From contig JBDTNL010000014.1 in the NCBI GenBank assembly GCA_039933785.1, positions 3,609 through 67,608 of the forward strand: a DNA stretch of 64,000 nt. The letters are read 5' to 3'. The notes under the pieces were generated by a model, which was not told the origin of the DNA, made no database searches, and saw only the letters and a program-made list of their open reading frames with translations. Both the position numbers and the translations under genes were made by a program. Origin of the DNA: JBDTNL01 sp039933785. Lineage in GTDB: Bacteria > Acidobacteriota > Thermoanaerobaculia > Multivoradales > JAGPDF01. Shown piece after piece: positions 34,993 to 42,523 of the stretch (position 1 is the stretch's first letter; every line of letters starts with the position of its first letter).

Positions 34993-36116
34993 CGACCCTC
35001 TCTCCTTCTTATCGCGCCGCGACGCTGGCGGTGTCCGTGCTGCCGTTCCTTCTTCTCGCCTGCGGCAAAGGCAACCCGAAGTCCGCGGCGCCCCCCAGCA
35101 TGCCGGTCGTGGTGGGCGCGGTAACGCGCGAAGACGTGCCGGTCGAATGGCGCGGCGTCGGCGCCATCGAGGCGATCAGCGCGGTCGCGGTGAAATCGCA
35201 GGTGGGCGGCGAGCTGGTTGGCGTCCATTTCCAGGAGGGGCAGGACGTCAAGCAGGGCGACCTCCTGTTCACCATCGACGAGCGACCTTTCACCGCCGCC
35301 CTGCGTACGGCGCAGGCACAGCTCGAGCGCGATCGCGCGCTGGCGCAGAGCGCGCAATCCGAAGCCAAGCGCTACGAGGAGCTGGTGAGCAAGGAGTTCG
35401 TGACCCGCTCGCAGACCGACGAGAAGAGCGCGCAGGCGGTCTCTTCGCAGGCCACCGTGCGCGCCGACGAAGCGCAACTGGAACGCGCCAAGCTCGATCT
35501 CCAGTACTGCCGCATCCTGGCGCCGCTCAGCGGACGCACCGGGAGCGTGGCGCTGAAGCAGGGCAACGTGGTCAAGGCCAACGACGACAAGCCGCTGGTG
35601 GTGATCCAGCAGATGGCGCCCATCCGGGCGGCGTTCTCGCTGCCGCAGCAGTTCCTCGGTCAAGTCCTGGCGCGCTCCAAGGCGTCGACGCTGATGGCGT
35701 CGGTGAAGGCACCCGAGGATCCCGGCCCGCCGCACACCGGCGCGCTGGTCTTCATCGACAACGCCGTCGACGCATCGAGCGGCACGATCGCGGTCAAGGC
35801 GGAGTTCGCGAACCAGGATCGCCAGCTCTGGCCGGGTCAGTTCGTGAACGTGAACCTGGTGCTCGACACCGACCAGGGCGTGGTGGTGGCTCCGAGCCAG
35901 GCGATCCAGGGCGGGCAGAACGGCGACTACGTGTTCGTGGTCAAGGAAGACCAGACGGTGGAGATGCGACCGGTCACGGTGCGCCGCGCCGCCGGCGACA
36001 AGACGGTGATCGACAAGGGTCTCGAGCCCGGGGAGCGCGTGGTGGTCGAGGGCCAGCTCCGCCTTCAACCCGGCGCGCACGTCGAGGTCCAGACGCCCAA
36101 GGCCCCGGCCGGCTAG
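34989..36116 (+). CDS. RND efflux pump periplasmic adaptor (membrane fusion protein)
   Basis: 375 residues; ATG 34989 overlaps the previous stop. Lipoprotein-type signal with lipobox FLLLAC near residue 22. Barrel-sandwich/lipoyl halves: AISAVAVKSQVGGELVGVHFQEGQDVKQGDLLFTID and CRILAPLSGRTGSVALKQGNVV, with a helical hairpin between (about 100-180), then a beta-barrel domain and a membrane-proximal domain (VVVAPSQAIQGGQNGDYVFVV, LEPGERVVVEGQLRLQPG). This order matches the MdtA/AcrA family. It links the RND permease to the TolC-like channel. Confidence 0.92.
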   Translation: MTTLSPSYRAATLAVSVLPFLLLACGKGNPKSAAPPSMPVVVGAVTREDVPVEWRGVGAIEAISAVAVKSQVGGELVGVHFQEGQDVKQGDLLFTIDERPFTAALRTAQAQLERDRALAQSAQSEAKRYEELVSKEFVTRSQTDEKSAQAVSSQATVRADEAQLERAKLDLQYCRILAPLSGRTGSVALKQGNVVKANDDKPLVVIQQMAPIRAAFSLPQQFLGQVLARSKASTLMASVKAPEDPGPPHTGALVFIDNAVDASSGTIAVKAEFANQDRQLWPGQFVNVNLVLDTDQGVVVAPSQAIQGGQNGDYVFVVKEDQTVEMRPVTVRRAAGDKTVIDKGLEPGERVVVEGQLRLQPGAHVEVQTPKAPAG

Positions 36117-36146
36117 GCGAGCGGCGAGAGCGCGGGAGACCTGCCG

Positions 36147-39100
36147 ATGAACATTGCCGAACTCTTCATTCGCCGCCCGGTCGCGACCACGCTGGTGATG
36201 CTGGCGATCTTGCTCGCCGGCATCATGGGTTACCAGCGCCTGGCGGTCAACGATCTGCCCAACGTCGATTATCCGACCATCAACGTCTCGGCGGTCCTGC
36301 CGGGCGCCAGCCCGGAGACCATGGCGGCGTCCGTCGCCACGCCGCTCGAACGACAGTTCTCGACTATCGCCGGCCTCGATGCGATGTCCTCGACCAGCGT
36401 TCTCGGCGGCACGTCGGTGACGCTGCAGTTCAACCTCTCGCGTGACCTCGACTCCGCGGCGCAGGATGTCCAGTCGGCGATCGCCGCGGCGGCCCGCCAA
36501 CTGCCGCCCAACATGCCGAGCCCGCCGACGTACAACAAGAGCAATCCGGCGGCCTCGCCGATCCTGTATTTCGCCCTCACCTCGAAAACCATGCCCCTGC
36601 AGCGCCTCGACGAATACGGCGAGGTGATGATGGCGCAACGCATCTCGACGGTGTCGGGTGTAGCGCAGGTGAGCGTCTTCGGCGCCCAGAAGTTCGCCGT
36701 CCGCGTGCAGCTCGATCCCAAGGAGCTGGCGGCGCGCGGCATCGGTGTGAACGAGGTGCAGAGCGCCATCACCAGCAATAACGTCAACCTGCCGACCGGA
36801 GTTCTCTTCGGCAAGCAGCGCGCCTTCACCGTGCAGGCGAGCGGTCAGCTGCTCGACGCGGCGGCGTACCGGCCGCTGGTGGTCGGCTATCGCAACGGTT
36901 CGCCGGTCAGGCTGCAGGATGTCGCCCACGTCATCGACGGCGTCGAGGCCGACAAGGTGGCGAGCTGGTACATCGACAAGAACGAAGCCCAGCGCTCGAT
37001 CGTGCTCGCCGTGCAGCGTCAGCCGGGAACCAACACCGTCCAGGTGGCGAAGGACGTGCGCAAGCTCCTGCCCCTGTTCGAGCAGCAGCTGCCGGCGTCG
37101 GTGAAGCTCAACATGTTGTACGACCGCTCGGTGTCGATCCAGGCCTCGGTGAGCGATGTGAAATTCAGCCTGTTCCTGGCGCTCTGCCTGGTGGTGCTGG
37201 TGATCTTCTTGTTCCTGCGCAACCTCTCGGCGACGCTGATCCCGACTCTGGCGCTGCCGATGTCGATCATCGGCACGTTCGCCGTCATGTACGTGCTCGA
37301 CTACAGCGTCGACAATCTCTCGCTGATGGCCTTGACCCTGTCGGTGGGCTTCGTCGTCGACGACGCGATCGTGATGCTCGAGAACATCGTGCGCCACATG
37401 GAGATGGGGAAGACGCCGCTCCGCGCGGCGCTCGACGGCTCGCGCGAGATCGGGTTCACCATCGTTTCGATGACCCTGTCGCTCACCGCCGTGTTCATTC
37501 CGGTGCTCCTCATGGGCGGCATCCTGGGGCGCTTGTTCCGGGAATTCGCGGTCACCATCACGGCCGCGGTCTTGATCTCGGGCTTCGTCTCGCTGACCCT
37601 GACGCCGATGATGTGCGCCATGTTCCTGCGCCACACCAAGAAGCGGGACGACGGAACGCCGGCGCACGGTCGCCTGTATGAGGCCATGGAACGCTTTTTC
37701 GACGCGCTCCTCGGAGGCTATCGCCGATCGCTCGACTGGGTGCTCGACCACCGCCGGTGGGCCGTGGCGGTGTTGGTGGCCTTGGTGGCGCTGCAAGTCT
37801 GGTTGTTCACCCTCGTCCCCAAGGGTTTTCTGCCGCTCGAAGACACCGGCTCGATCATCTGTTCGACCCTGGGACCGGAAGGCATGTCGTTCGAGGCCAT
37901 GGTCAAGGAGCAGACGAAGGCGGTCGAGATCATCCAGCAGCACCCGGCGGTCGACCAGTTCATGTCGTCGGTAGGTCGCGGCCGTGGCGGCGCCGCTTCG
38001 GCTACCAACGGCGGCATCATCTTCGTCCGCCTCAAGCCGCTCAACCAGCGTACCGAATCGGTCGACGACGTGATCCGCGATCTGCGCGGCAAGCTCTCAC
38101 GGCTACCGAACATCCAGGTCTTCTTGCAGAATCCGCCGCCCATCCAGCTGCCCGGCGCGGCGAGCCGGAGCCTTTACCAGCTCGCGCTCCAGGGTTCGGA
38201 CACCAAGGAGCTCTACGCTTCGGCGGCGGCGCTCGAGACCACGATGCGCGGCATGACCGATCTCTTGGTGGACGTGAACTCGGACCTGCAGATCAAGAAC
38301 CCGACGGTGGCGATCGACATCAATCGCGACCGCGCGGCGGCGCTCGGCGTGTCCGCCCTGCAGATCGAGGACGCGCTCTATTCGGCGTACGGCTCGCGTC
38401 AGGTCTCGACCATCTTCACCTCCACGAACCAGTACCAGGTCATCCTCGAGAGCCGGCCGGAGGATCAACGCGACCCGGCGGCGCTCAACATGCTCAAGGT
38501 GCGTTCGCAGAGCGGCGACCTGGTTCCCCTGTCGACTCTGGCAACGATTCGCAACACGGTGGGCCCGCTGAGCGTGGCGCACGTCGGGCAGCTGCCCGCG
38601 GTGACGATCTCGTTCGACCTGAAAAAGGGCGTGCCGCTCGGCGATGCGGTGGCGGCGGTGACCAAGGTGGCGGCGAAGAGCCTTCCGGCGACCGTGACCT
38701 ATGGCTTCCAAGGCACCGCGCAGGCCTTCCAGGCGTCGGTTCAGGGCCTCAACCTGTTGCTGCTCCTGGCCATCGCGGTGATTTATCTCGTACTCGGTAT
38801 CTTGTACGAGAGCTTCATTCACCCCATCACCATCCTCTCGGCCCTGCCGCTCGCGGGGGTGGGAGCCCTCCTGACCCTGCTGATCTTTCGCCAAGATCTC
38901 TCGCTTTACGCCTTCGTGGGTCTGATCATGCTGGTCGGCATCGTGAAGAAGAACGGCATCATGATGGTCGACTTCGCGATCGAGGCGCGCAAGCACGGCG
39001 CGACCGCGGTCGATGCCATTCGCGAGGCCTGCACGGTGCGCTTCCGACCCATCACCATGACCACCATGGCGGCGTTCATGGGCACCCTGCCGATCGCCCT

Positions 39101-39380
39101 CGGCCTCGGCGCGGGCGCTGAGTCGCGGCGGCCGCTCGGTCTCGCGGTAGTCGGCGGGTTGGTGTTCTCGCAACTGCTGACGCTCTACATCACCCCGGTC
39201 GTGTACCTCTACATGGAGGCCTTCTCCGGCTGGCTCGGACGCAAGGCTCCGGGTCTGAGTGGTGGTGGAGAAGGCGCCGGCGAGAGCGACGGCGAGGCCG
39301 GAAAAGAGCTCGAGAAGACCCAACCCGGCGGGCGCGTGCCGCAAGCTGCCGCGTTCGCTCCCGCTGGCGGTCACGACTAG
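36147..39380 (+). CDS. RND multidrug efflux permease (MdtB/MdtC-type)
   Basis: 1077 residues with the full hydrophobic/porter layout of HAE1 RND pumps: one N-terminal helix (IRRPVATTLVMLAILLAGI), periplasmic porter loop 1 (about 35-330), helices 2-6 including SVGFVVDDAIVMLENIVRHM with the proton-relay D-D pair in helix 4, porter loop 2, and helices 8-12. It opens NIAELFIRRPVAT and carries NDLPNVDYPTINV, the MdtB/MdtC style, and ends with GGDGEGAG-rich tail. It is driven by proton influx and exports drugs or detergents; specificity unknown. The MFP stop is 30 bp upstream. Confidence 0.95.
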   Translation: MNIAELFIRRPVATTLVMLAILLAGIMGYQRLAVNDLPNVDYPTINVSAVLPGASPETMAASVATPLERQFSTIAGLDAMSSTSVLGGTSVTLQFNLSRDLDSAAQDVQSAIAAAARQLPPNMPSPPTYNKSNPAASPILYFALTSKTMPLQRLDEYGEVMMAQRISTVSGVAQVSVFGAQKFAVRVQLDPKELAARGIGVNEVQSAITSNNVNLPTGVLFGKQRAFTVQASGQLLDAAAYRPLVVGYRNGSPVRLQDVAHVIDGVEADKVASWYIDKNEAQRSIVLAVQRQPGTNTVQVAKDVRKLLPLFEQQLPASVKLNMLYDRSVSIQASVSDVKFSLFLALCLVVLVIFLFLRNLSATLIPTLALPMSIIGTFAVMYVLDYSVDNLSLMALTLSVGFVVDDAIVMLENIVRHMEMGKTPLRAALDGSREIGFTIVSMTLSLTAVFIPVLLMGGILGRLFREFAVTITAAVLISGFVSLTLTPMMCAMFLRHTKKRDDGTPAHGRLYEAMERFFDALLGGYRRSLDWVLDHRRWAVAVLVALVALQVWLFTLVPKGFLPLEDTGSIICSTLGPEGMSFEAMVKEQTKAVEIIQQHPAVDQFMSSVGRGRGGAASATNGGIIFVRLKPLNQRTESVDDVIRDLRGKLSRLPNIQVFLQNPPPIQLPGAASRSLYQLALQGSDTKELYASAAALETTMRGMTDLLVDVNSDLQIKNPTVAIDINRDRAAALGVSALQIEDALYSAYGSRQVSTIFTSTNQYQVILESRPEDQRDPAALNMLKVRSQSGDLVPLSTLATIRNTVGPLSVAHVGQLPAVTISFDLKKGVPLGDAVAAVTKVAAKSLPATVTYGFQGTAQAFQASVQGLNLLLLLAIAVIYLVLGILYESFIHPITILSALPLAGVGALLTLLIFRQDLSLYAFVGLIMLVGIVKKNGIMMVDFAIEARKHGATAVDAIREACTVRFRPITMTTMAAFMGTLPIALGLGAGAESRRPLGLAVVGGLVFSQLLTLYITPVVYLYMEAFSGWLGRKAPGLSGGGEGAGESDGEAGKELEKTQPGGRVPQAAAFAPAGGHD

Positions 39381-39386
39381 GCGGCG

Positions 39387-40043
39387 ATGGAGGCGGTCGC
39401 CGCAATCACCGCAGTCGATCACCTCCTGCTGGGCGCTCCGGATCTGGATCGTGGCGTTGCCTGGATCGAGGCGCGGGCCGGCGTTCGGGCTTCCGCCGGT
39501 GGCAGTCATCCCGGCAAGGGCACTCGCAACGCGCTCCTCGCGCTCGGCTCTCGCCGGTACCTCGAGATTCTGGCGCCGGATCCCGCGCAGCCAGCGATGT
39601 CGGGCCGCTTGGCGACCCGGCTCCAGCAAGTGGCCGGGCGCGAGCCGAGGCTCATCCTGTGGGCGGCGGCGACAACCGATCTGGACGATTTGGTGCGCCG
39701 CGCCGGCGCCGCGAACCTCGAGCTGGAGGGCCCGCTCGCCGGATCGCGGTCGCGCCCCGACGGCGAGGTTGTCCGCTGGCGCGTCGCCATCGCGGTGGGC
39801 GCGACCGCCGACCGATTGGAGGGCGCCCTGCCCTTCTTCATCGAGTGGCAGACGCCGCTTCATCCTTCCCTGGATTCTCCCGCCGGGTGCGATCTGCTGA
39901 CCCTCGACCTTGCGAGCCCCTATCCCGACGAGCTCCGCGACGTCTTGGCCTGCCTCGGCATCGAGGCGGTCGTGCGGACCGCGAAACAGAACGGGCTCAG
40001 CGCCCGCTTGCAAACACCTCTCGGCGTTCTCGACCTCGAATAG
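39387..40043 (+). CDS. VOC-superfamily glyoxalase-like protein
   Basis: 218 residues. AITAVDHLLLGAPDLDRGVAWIEARAGVRA at the start and RNALLALGSRRYLEILAPDP are the first beta-alpha-beta unit of the Glyoxalase_3 (PF13468-type) domain. Two copies of the unit are expected; the second is less clear. The HPGKGTRNALLALG stretch supplies the only likely metal/substrate residues. No activity can be assigned. Only 6 bp separate it from the RND gene, so it may be part of the efflux transcript. Confidence 0.75.
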   Translation: MEAVAAITAVDHLLLGAPDLDRGVAWIEARAGVRASAGGSHPGKGTRNALLALGSRRYLEILAPDPAQPAMSGRLATRLQQVAGREPRLILWAAATTDLDDLVRRAGAANLELEGPLAGSRSRPDGEVVRWRVAIAVGATADRLEGALPFFIEWQTPLHPSLDSPAGCDLLTLDLASPYPDELRDVLACLGIEAVVRTAKQNGLSARLQTPLGVLDLE

Positions 40044-40092
40044 CCTCCCGCGCGCCGCCGCGGCCCGGGAGCGCATCGGACCGGTTGCGTTT

Positions 40093-40116
40093 CGTTATAT
40101 TTATTCTCATATATCG
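40093..40116. promoter_or_regulatory. Inverted repeat CGTTATAT-N8-ATATATCG upstream of modA, ModE-like
   Basis: Two 8-bp arms with one mismatch and an 8-bp spacer, 31 bp before the modA ATG. AT-rich in a GC-rich context. It resembles the CGTTATAT-N-ATATAACG form of known ModE molybdate operators. No modE gene is in the window. Confidence 0.5.
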
Positions 40117-40147
40117 TAGAACCTTCGAAGGGATCGCAGAGCCGAGC

Positions 40148-40924
40148 ATGAAACGCACACCGACCCACTTTGCCCTCGTCGTTGCGTCGGCTCTCGCCAC
40201 TCTTTCGAGCCTCGACGCGGCGGCGGCGAAGGCCGCCGATCTCACCGTGTTCGCCGCCGCCAGTCTGACCAACGTCCTCCAGGAGCTCGGCACCGCGTAC
40301 GAGACATCCGGCGGAGACCACGTCGTCTACAACTTCGGCGCGTCGAGCACCCTGGCGCGGCAGATCGACGAGGGCGCTCCGGCCGACGTCTTCTTCTGCG
40401 CCGACGAGGCCAAGATGGACGGCCTCGAGAAGCGGGGCGAGCTCGTCCCCGGCACGCGTTCGAGCCTGCTGTCGAATGCGCTCGTCATCGTGGTGGCGGC
40501 GGACTCCAAGATCAAGATCGCCAGTCCGCGCGACCTCACAACGTCGGCCATTCGTGTACTCGCCCTGGCCGATCCGCAGACCGTACCGGCAGGGATCTAC
40601 GCCAAGGCCTACCTACGCACCGCGGGCGTCTGGCACGACGTGATCGATAAAGTCGTGCCGACAGAGAACGTGCGCGCCGCCCTTTCCGCCGTCGAGGCTG
40701 GCAACGCCGAGGCGGCCATCGTCTACAGGACCGACGCCGCGATCTCGGTCAAGGTGCGCGTGGCCTTCGATGTTCCGCTGGTCGAGGCACCGAAAATCTC
40801 CTACCCCGTGGCGGTCCTCAAACAGAGCGCGAAGGTGGAAAACGCCAAGCGTTTCGTCGATTTCCTGAAATCGGCCGACGGGAAAGCCGCTTTCCGTCGT
40901 TACGGCTTCATCGTTCCCGACTGA
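40148..40924 (+). CDS. modA: Molybdate ABC transporter substrate-binding protein
   Basis: 258 residues from ATG 40148. Signal peptide ends near AAAAKA (about residue 29). ModA features: FAAASLTNVLQELGTAYE, YNFGASSTLARQIDEGAPADVFFCADEAKMDGLEKRG, LSNALVIVV, and GNAEAAIVYRTDA, with the usual A/S-based oxyanion site and the final FLKSADGKAAFRRYGF. It binds molybdate or tungstate in the periplasm. No modB or modC follows: the next gene is msrA, so the membrane and ATPase subunits must be elsewhere. A ModE-like inverted repeat sits in front of it. Confidence 0.92.
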   Translation: MKRTPTHFALVVASALATLSSLDAAAAKAADLTVFAAASLTNVLQELGTAYETSGGDHVVYNFGASSTLARQIDEGAPADVFFCADEAKMDGLEKRGELVPGTRSSLLSNALVIVVAADSKIKIASPRDLTTSAIRVLALADPQTVPAGIYAKAYLRTAGVWHDVIDKVVPTENVRAALSAVEAGNAEAAIVYRTDAAISVKVRVAFDVPLVEAPKISYPVAVLKQSAKVENAKRFVDFLKSADGKAAFRRYGFIVPD

Positions 40925-40968
40925 AGTCACCTCGCGTATCCTGTGGGCTGCGAGAGAGGAGCGCAAAA

Positions 40969-41514
40969 ATGAGCGCAAGCGAACAAATCACCCTGGGTGG
41001 CGGGTGTTTCTGGTGCATCGAGGCGGTGTTCGACGAGTTGCGCGGTGTCACGCGAGTGGAGTCCGGCTATGCCGGCGGCCAGCTCGCGAATCCGACCTAC
41101 CGTGAGGTCTGCGACGGTGACACGGGCCACACCGAGGTGGTCCGGGTCACCTTCGATCCTGCGGAGATCTCGCTCGCCGACTTGCTGGGGGTCTTCTTCG
41201 TGGCCCACGATCCGACGACGCTCAATCGCCAGGGCGCCGATGCCGGCACGCAATATCGCTCAGCGATCTACTATCTGAACGCCGAGCAGAAGCAAACCGC
41301 AGAGGCGGTCATGCGCGAAGTGGCGAGCTCCGCCCTGTGGGGCAAGGCGCCGCTCACGACCGAGCTGGCGCCGCTGGGCGACTTCTATCCCGCCGAGGAC
41401 TACCATCGGGACTACTACCGCAACAATCCGAACCAGGGCTACTGCCGTGCGGTGATCGAGCCCAAGGTGGCTAAGGTGCGGAAGGAATTCCGCGATCGTC
41501 TCAAAAGAGCTTGA
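40969..41514 (+). CDS. msrA: Peptide methionine-S-sulfoxide reductase
   Basis: 181 residues; ATG preceded by GGAGG-like GAGAGGAGCG. The catalytic GCFWC motif has C13 as the nucleophile, followed by FDELRGVTRVESGYAGG. YREVCDGDTGHTEVVRVTFDP and GTQYRSAIYYL, FYPAEDYHRDYY complete the MsrA signature. It reduces methionine-S-sulfoxide in proteins, with thioredoxin as electron donor. Second Cys candidates for recycling are C about 50 and C about 164. It sits immediately before the sulfate-assimilation leader but has no clear terminator of its own. Confidence 0.95.
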   Translation: MSASEQITLGGGCFWCIEAVFDELRGVTRVESGYAGGQLANPTYREVCDGDTGHTEVVRVTFDPAEISLADLLGVFFVAHDPTTLNRQGADAGTQYRSAIYYLNAEQKQTAEAVMREVASSALWGKAPLTTELAPLGDFYPAEDYHRDYYRNNPNQGYCRAVIEPKVAKVRKEFRDRLKRA

Positions 41515-41520
41515 GTTTTT

Positions 41521-41553
41521 GAGCTTGACAAGCTCGCGCCCCGCACCCACAAT
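41521..41553 (+). promoter_or_regulatory. Promoter of the sulfate-assimilation leader
   Basis: TTGACA at 41525-41530 and CACAAT at 41548-41553, 17 bp apart. The -35 is inside a perfect palindrome GAGCTT-GAC-AAGCTC (41521-41535), which could be an operator. The -10 ends 9 nt before the leader ATG at 41563, so the transcript probably starts at or just before the ATG and the leader ORF is leaderless or nearly so. Confidence 0.55.
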
Positions 41554-41562
41554 GCGCGCACG

Positions 41563-41676
41563 ATGCTGAATCGTGAAGTGCCCCCCTCATCGACCTACTC
41601 GCTGGCGCTCGTTTTGAGCTCCATGTGCTGTATGTGTCGCTGTATGACCCGACCCAGGGGTGCGCTCCGCGTGTAG
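41563..41676 (+). CDS. Polycysteine leader peptide of the sulfate-assimilation operon
   Basis: 37 residues, MLNREVPPSSTYSLALVLSS then M21-C-C-M-C-R-C-M28 and TRPRGALRV. Four of seven residues in the run are Cys and three of eight are Met, an extreme composition in this genome. There is no ribosome binding site and the ATG follows the -10 by 9 nt. Its last codons (41657-41667) pair with 41728-41738 in the terminator (11 consecutive pairs with two G-U). Such short Cys ORFs upstream of cys operons act as cysteine-responsive attenuators in mycobacteria; function here is inferred. Confidence 0.75.
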   Translation: MLNREVPPSSTYSLALVLSSMCCMCRCMTRPRGALRV

Positions 41677-41738
41677 CTAGTCCATAAGATCCTGTCGAGC
41701 TTCAACCGACTGAATCCAACGGCCCGCGGGTGCACCCC
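41657..41738 (+). promoter_or_regulatory. Alternative antiterminator pairing of the leader RNA
   Basis: GGGGTGCGCTC (41657-41667) is complementary to GGGTGCACCCC (41728-41738) over 11 bp including two G-U pairs. The second arm covers the loop and inner bases of the terminator hairpin, so only one structure can form. A ribosome stalled at the Cys run (41626-41643) would leave 41657-41667 free to pair; one that reads to the TAG at 41674 would cover it and let the terminator form. Confidence 0.55.
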
Positions 41739-41757
41739 GCGGGCCGTTTTTGTTTTT
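41719..41757 (+). terminator. Attenuator terminator of the sulfate-assimilation operon
   Basis: ACGGCCCGCGGG, loop TGCAC, CCCGCGGGCCGT: a perfect 12-bp GC stem, followed directly by TTTTTGTTTTT. A textbook Rho-independent terminator located 25 bp upstream of the cysH start and 43 bp after the leader stop, so it must be read through for the operon to be expressed. Confidence 0.85.
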
Positions 41758-41782
41758 CTGATGCCGCCTCCAAGGAGATTTC

Positions 41783-42523
41783 GTGCCGGAACCTAGAAGA
41801 CGAAGTGAGCTGTCGTTGGAATCGCCGGAGAACTCTTCGGCCGAGGCCTTGGTGGACTGGGTGGTGCGCCGTTTTCCGCGTCAGCGCATCGTCGCCACCA
41901 CCGGCTTCGGTATGGAGGGCTGCGTGCTCATCGACCTCCTGTCACGCTTGCCGGTGCCGCCGCGGGTGGTCTATCTCGACACCCACTTCCTGTTTCCCGA
42001 GACCTACTCCCTGCGCGACCGACTGGGGCGGCGCTACCCGCGAGTTCAGCTGGTCAACGCCGGCACGCGGCTGACCGCCGAGCAGCAGGAGGCGGGCTTC
42101 GGGCCGCGCCTGTGGGAGACCGAGCCCGACCTCTGCTGCCGCTTGCGCAAGGTCGATCCCCTGCGCGGGGCTCTGCGACGCATGGACGTCTGGATCACCG
42201 GCCTGCGGCGCGGCCAGTCGGAGAGCCGGTCGGTCCTGCGCACTGTCGACTGGGACTGGCAGTACCAGGTGGTGAAGGTGAGCCCGCTCGCCGCGTGGTC
42301 GAGGGAGCAGGTCTGGAGCTACGTCCAGGAGCACGATGTGCCCTACAACACGCTCCATGAGCAGGGCTATCCCTCGATCGGCTGCACGCATTGCACGCGG
42401 CCCGTTGCGGGCGCCGCGATCGGCAGCTACTCGCGCGAGGGTCGCTGGACGGGCACCGGCAAGACCGAATGCGGCCTGCATCGGGCGCCGCCCGGGAGCG
42501 CGGCGTCTGAAGGACGGCAATGA
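41783..42523 (+). CDS. cysH: Adenylyl-sulfate reductase (CysH type, iron-sulfur form)
   Basis: 246 residues from GTG 41783, with AAGGAG 5 nt upstream. PP-loop-like core: TTGFGMEGCVLIDLL, YLDTHFLFPETYSL and ITGLRRGQSESR. The cysteines that hold a [4Fe-4S] cluster in APS reductases are all present (C118-C119 in LCCRLRK and C201, C204 in GCTHCTRP), and the catalytic C230 lies in KTECGLH. It reduces APS (or PAPS) to sulfite with thioredoxin. The family split by the cluster suggests APS as substrate, which is odd beside the APS-kinase domain of the sat-cysC gene. First gene after the attenuator; ATGA overlap with the sulfite reductase gene. Confidence 0.92.
   Translation: MPEPRRRSELSLESPENSSAEALVDWVVRRFPRQRIVATTGFGMEGCVLIDLLSRLPVPPRVVYLDTHFLFPETYSLRDRLGRRYPRVQLVNAGTRLTAEQQEAGFGPRLWETEPDLCCRLRKVDPLRGALRRMDVWITGLRRGQSESRSVLRTVDWDWQYQVVKVSPLAAWSREQVWSYVQEHDVPYNTLHEQGYPSIGCTHCTRPVAGAAIGSYSREGRWTGTGKTECGLHRAPPGSAASEGRQ

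Noticed and set aside
34767..37943. 1058-residue minus-strand open frame
   Set aside because: Antisense to the TolC, MFP and RND genes; composition (Arg, His, Gln and Asp rich, no hydrophobic core) is that of a mirror frame of GC-rich coding DNA.
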